A stretch of DNA of 64,000 bases, from positions 558,001 through 622,000 of the forward strand of contig NZ_BLKW01000004.1 in assembly GCF_010723305.1 (NCBI RefSeq), given 5' to 3'. This document shows, piece after piece, positions 63,422 through 64,000 of the stretch. Source of the stretch: Mycobacterium botniense (GTDB taxonomy: Bacteria > Actinomycetota > Actinomycetes > Mycobacteriales > Mycobacteriaceae). Every line of letters starts with the position of its first letter. Within the stretch, counting starts at the first letter, position 1. Under the pieces are notes generated by a model. It worked only from the letters and a program-made list of their open reading frames with translations. It had not been told where the DNA came from and did not search any database. The position numbers and the translations under genes were made by a program.

Positions 63422-64000
63422 ATGAACTTCGGCACCGTGCTGATCGCCAACCGGGGGGAGATCGCTGTCCGGGTGATCCGGACCTGCAAGAAGATGGGCC
63501 TCCGCTCGGTGGCGGTTTACAGTGACGCCGACGCTGACGCACGCCATGTCGCGGAAGCCGACGTTGCTGTGCGGATCGGGCCGGCGCCGGCCCGTGAGAG
63601 CTACTTGAACATCGCCGCGGTGGTGGAGGCAGCTGTGCGCACCGGCGCGCAGGCAGTACATCCCGGGTACGGATTTCTTTCGGAAAACGCTGATTTCGCG
63701 ACAGCGCTGGCATCTGCTGGCGTGATATTCATCGGTCCGCCGGTCGCGGCTATCCGTACCATGGGTGACAAGATCACCGCCAAGGCCACGGTATCGGCGT
63801 TCGGCGTTCCCGTGGTTCCCGGTATCGCACGGCCCGGGCTGACCGATGCCGAACTGGCCGCTGCCGCCGACGAGATCGGCTATCCCGTGTTGGTCAAGCC
63901 GTCCGCCGGGGGTGGCGGCAAGGGAATGCGCCTGGTGGAACGACCCGGCGACCTGGCCGCCGCCCTGGCCGCGGCCCGGCGCGAATCGGCTGCCGCATTC
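63422..64000 (+). CDS. accA1: Acyl-CoA carboxylase alpha subunit, biotin carboxylase part (cut by right edge)
   Basis: The gene starts at ATG 63422 (GTG 63413, overlapping accD1 TGA, is possible) and 193 codons are visible. The sequence begins with [20 protein letters not shown], then [15 protein letters not shown] and the ATP-grasp loop [14 protein letters not shown]; these are biotin carboxylase motifs. It pairs with AccD1, 5 bp upstream. The biotin attachment domain lies beyond the window. Confidence 0.96.
   Translation, partial: MNFGTVLIANRGEIAVRVIRTCKKMGLRSVAVYSDADADARHVAEADVAVRIGPAPARESYLNIAAVVEAAVRTGAQAVHPGYGFLSENADFATALASAGVIFIGPPVAAIRTMGDKITAKATVSAFGVPVVPGIARPGLTDAELAAAADEIGYPVLVKPSAGGGGKGMRLVERPGDLAAALAAARRESAAAF

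Overview
The window looks like chromosome of a non-tuberculous, probably slow-growing Mycobacterium. The evidence is high GC, GTG/TTG starts, a 3,074-residue type I fatty acid synthase followed by acpS, MmpL/MmpS proteins, Mce-associated proteins, an LdtB-type transpeptidase, and a right half that follows the M. tuberculosis order Rv2525c-fas-acpS-Rv2522c-bcp-Rv2520c-tRNA-Lys-ldtB ... tRNA-His-orn-Rv2510c-Rv2509-Rv2508c-Rv2507-Rv2506-accD1-accA1 in mirror orientation. Family and orthologue names come from reading the proteins and from memory of the M. tuberculosis gene order; no search was run.

Positions 1-37,000 are an accessory, mainly catabolic region. From the left: a pair of Mce-associated membrane proteins; a two-subunit acyl-CoA dehydrogenase (ACAD) pair; an amidohydrolase; a TetR regulator fused to a hotdog thioesterase-like domain; mmpS4-like and two tandem mmpL4-like genes with a stand-alone mbtH but no peptide synthetase; a five-gene, stop/start-overlapping operon of four ACADs and an acyl-CoA ligase; a short-chain dehydrogenase (SDR); a FadR-type GntR regulator; a fused double CaiB-type CoA transferase; a 3Fe-4S ferredoxin and a cytochrome P450; a sulfotransferase remnant; a TetR; another SDR; a KshA-like Rieske oxygenase in an operon with acyl-CoA ligase, SnoaL-like and MaoC-pair genes; an aldehyde dehydrogenase; an AttH/CrtC-like lipocalin-fold protein; a second Rieske oxygenase; and a MerR regulator. 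Together these can oxidise, CoA-activate, dehydrogenate and hydrate a bulky alicyclic or isoprenoid/steroid-like acid. No thiolase or ring-cleavage enzyme is present, so the pathway is incomplete here.

The main unexpected observation is a shared element of the form TGCTA-N3-TAGCA, usually next to CTATTTTT, in five promoter regions of this island (near 19.96, 21.71, 25.80, 27.68 and 33.40 kb). It suggests one regulon, perhaps controlled by the resident GntR protein. A separate MerR-type promoter with a 19-bp spacer controls the second Rieske gene.

Positions 37,000-64,000 are mostly core genome: a Ser/Thr kinase, a Tat-exported DUF1906 protein, fas and acpS, an M20 peptidase, Bcp peroxiredoxin, tRNA-Lys, LdtB, tRNA-His, orn, a HerA-like ATPase, an SDR, then an IS110-family element inserted just upstream of an MFS transporter gene, an MmpS-like membrane protein, the TetR regulator bkaR/Rv2506 with twin 16-bp operator boxes, and the accD1-accA1 acyl-CoA carboxylase genes, the last cut by the right edge.
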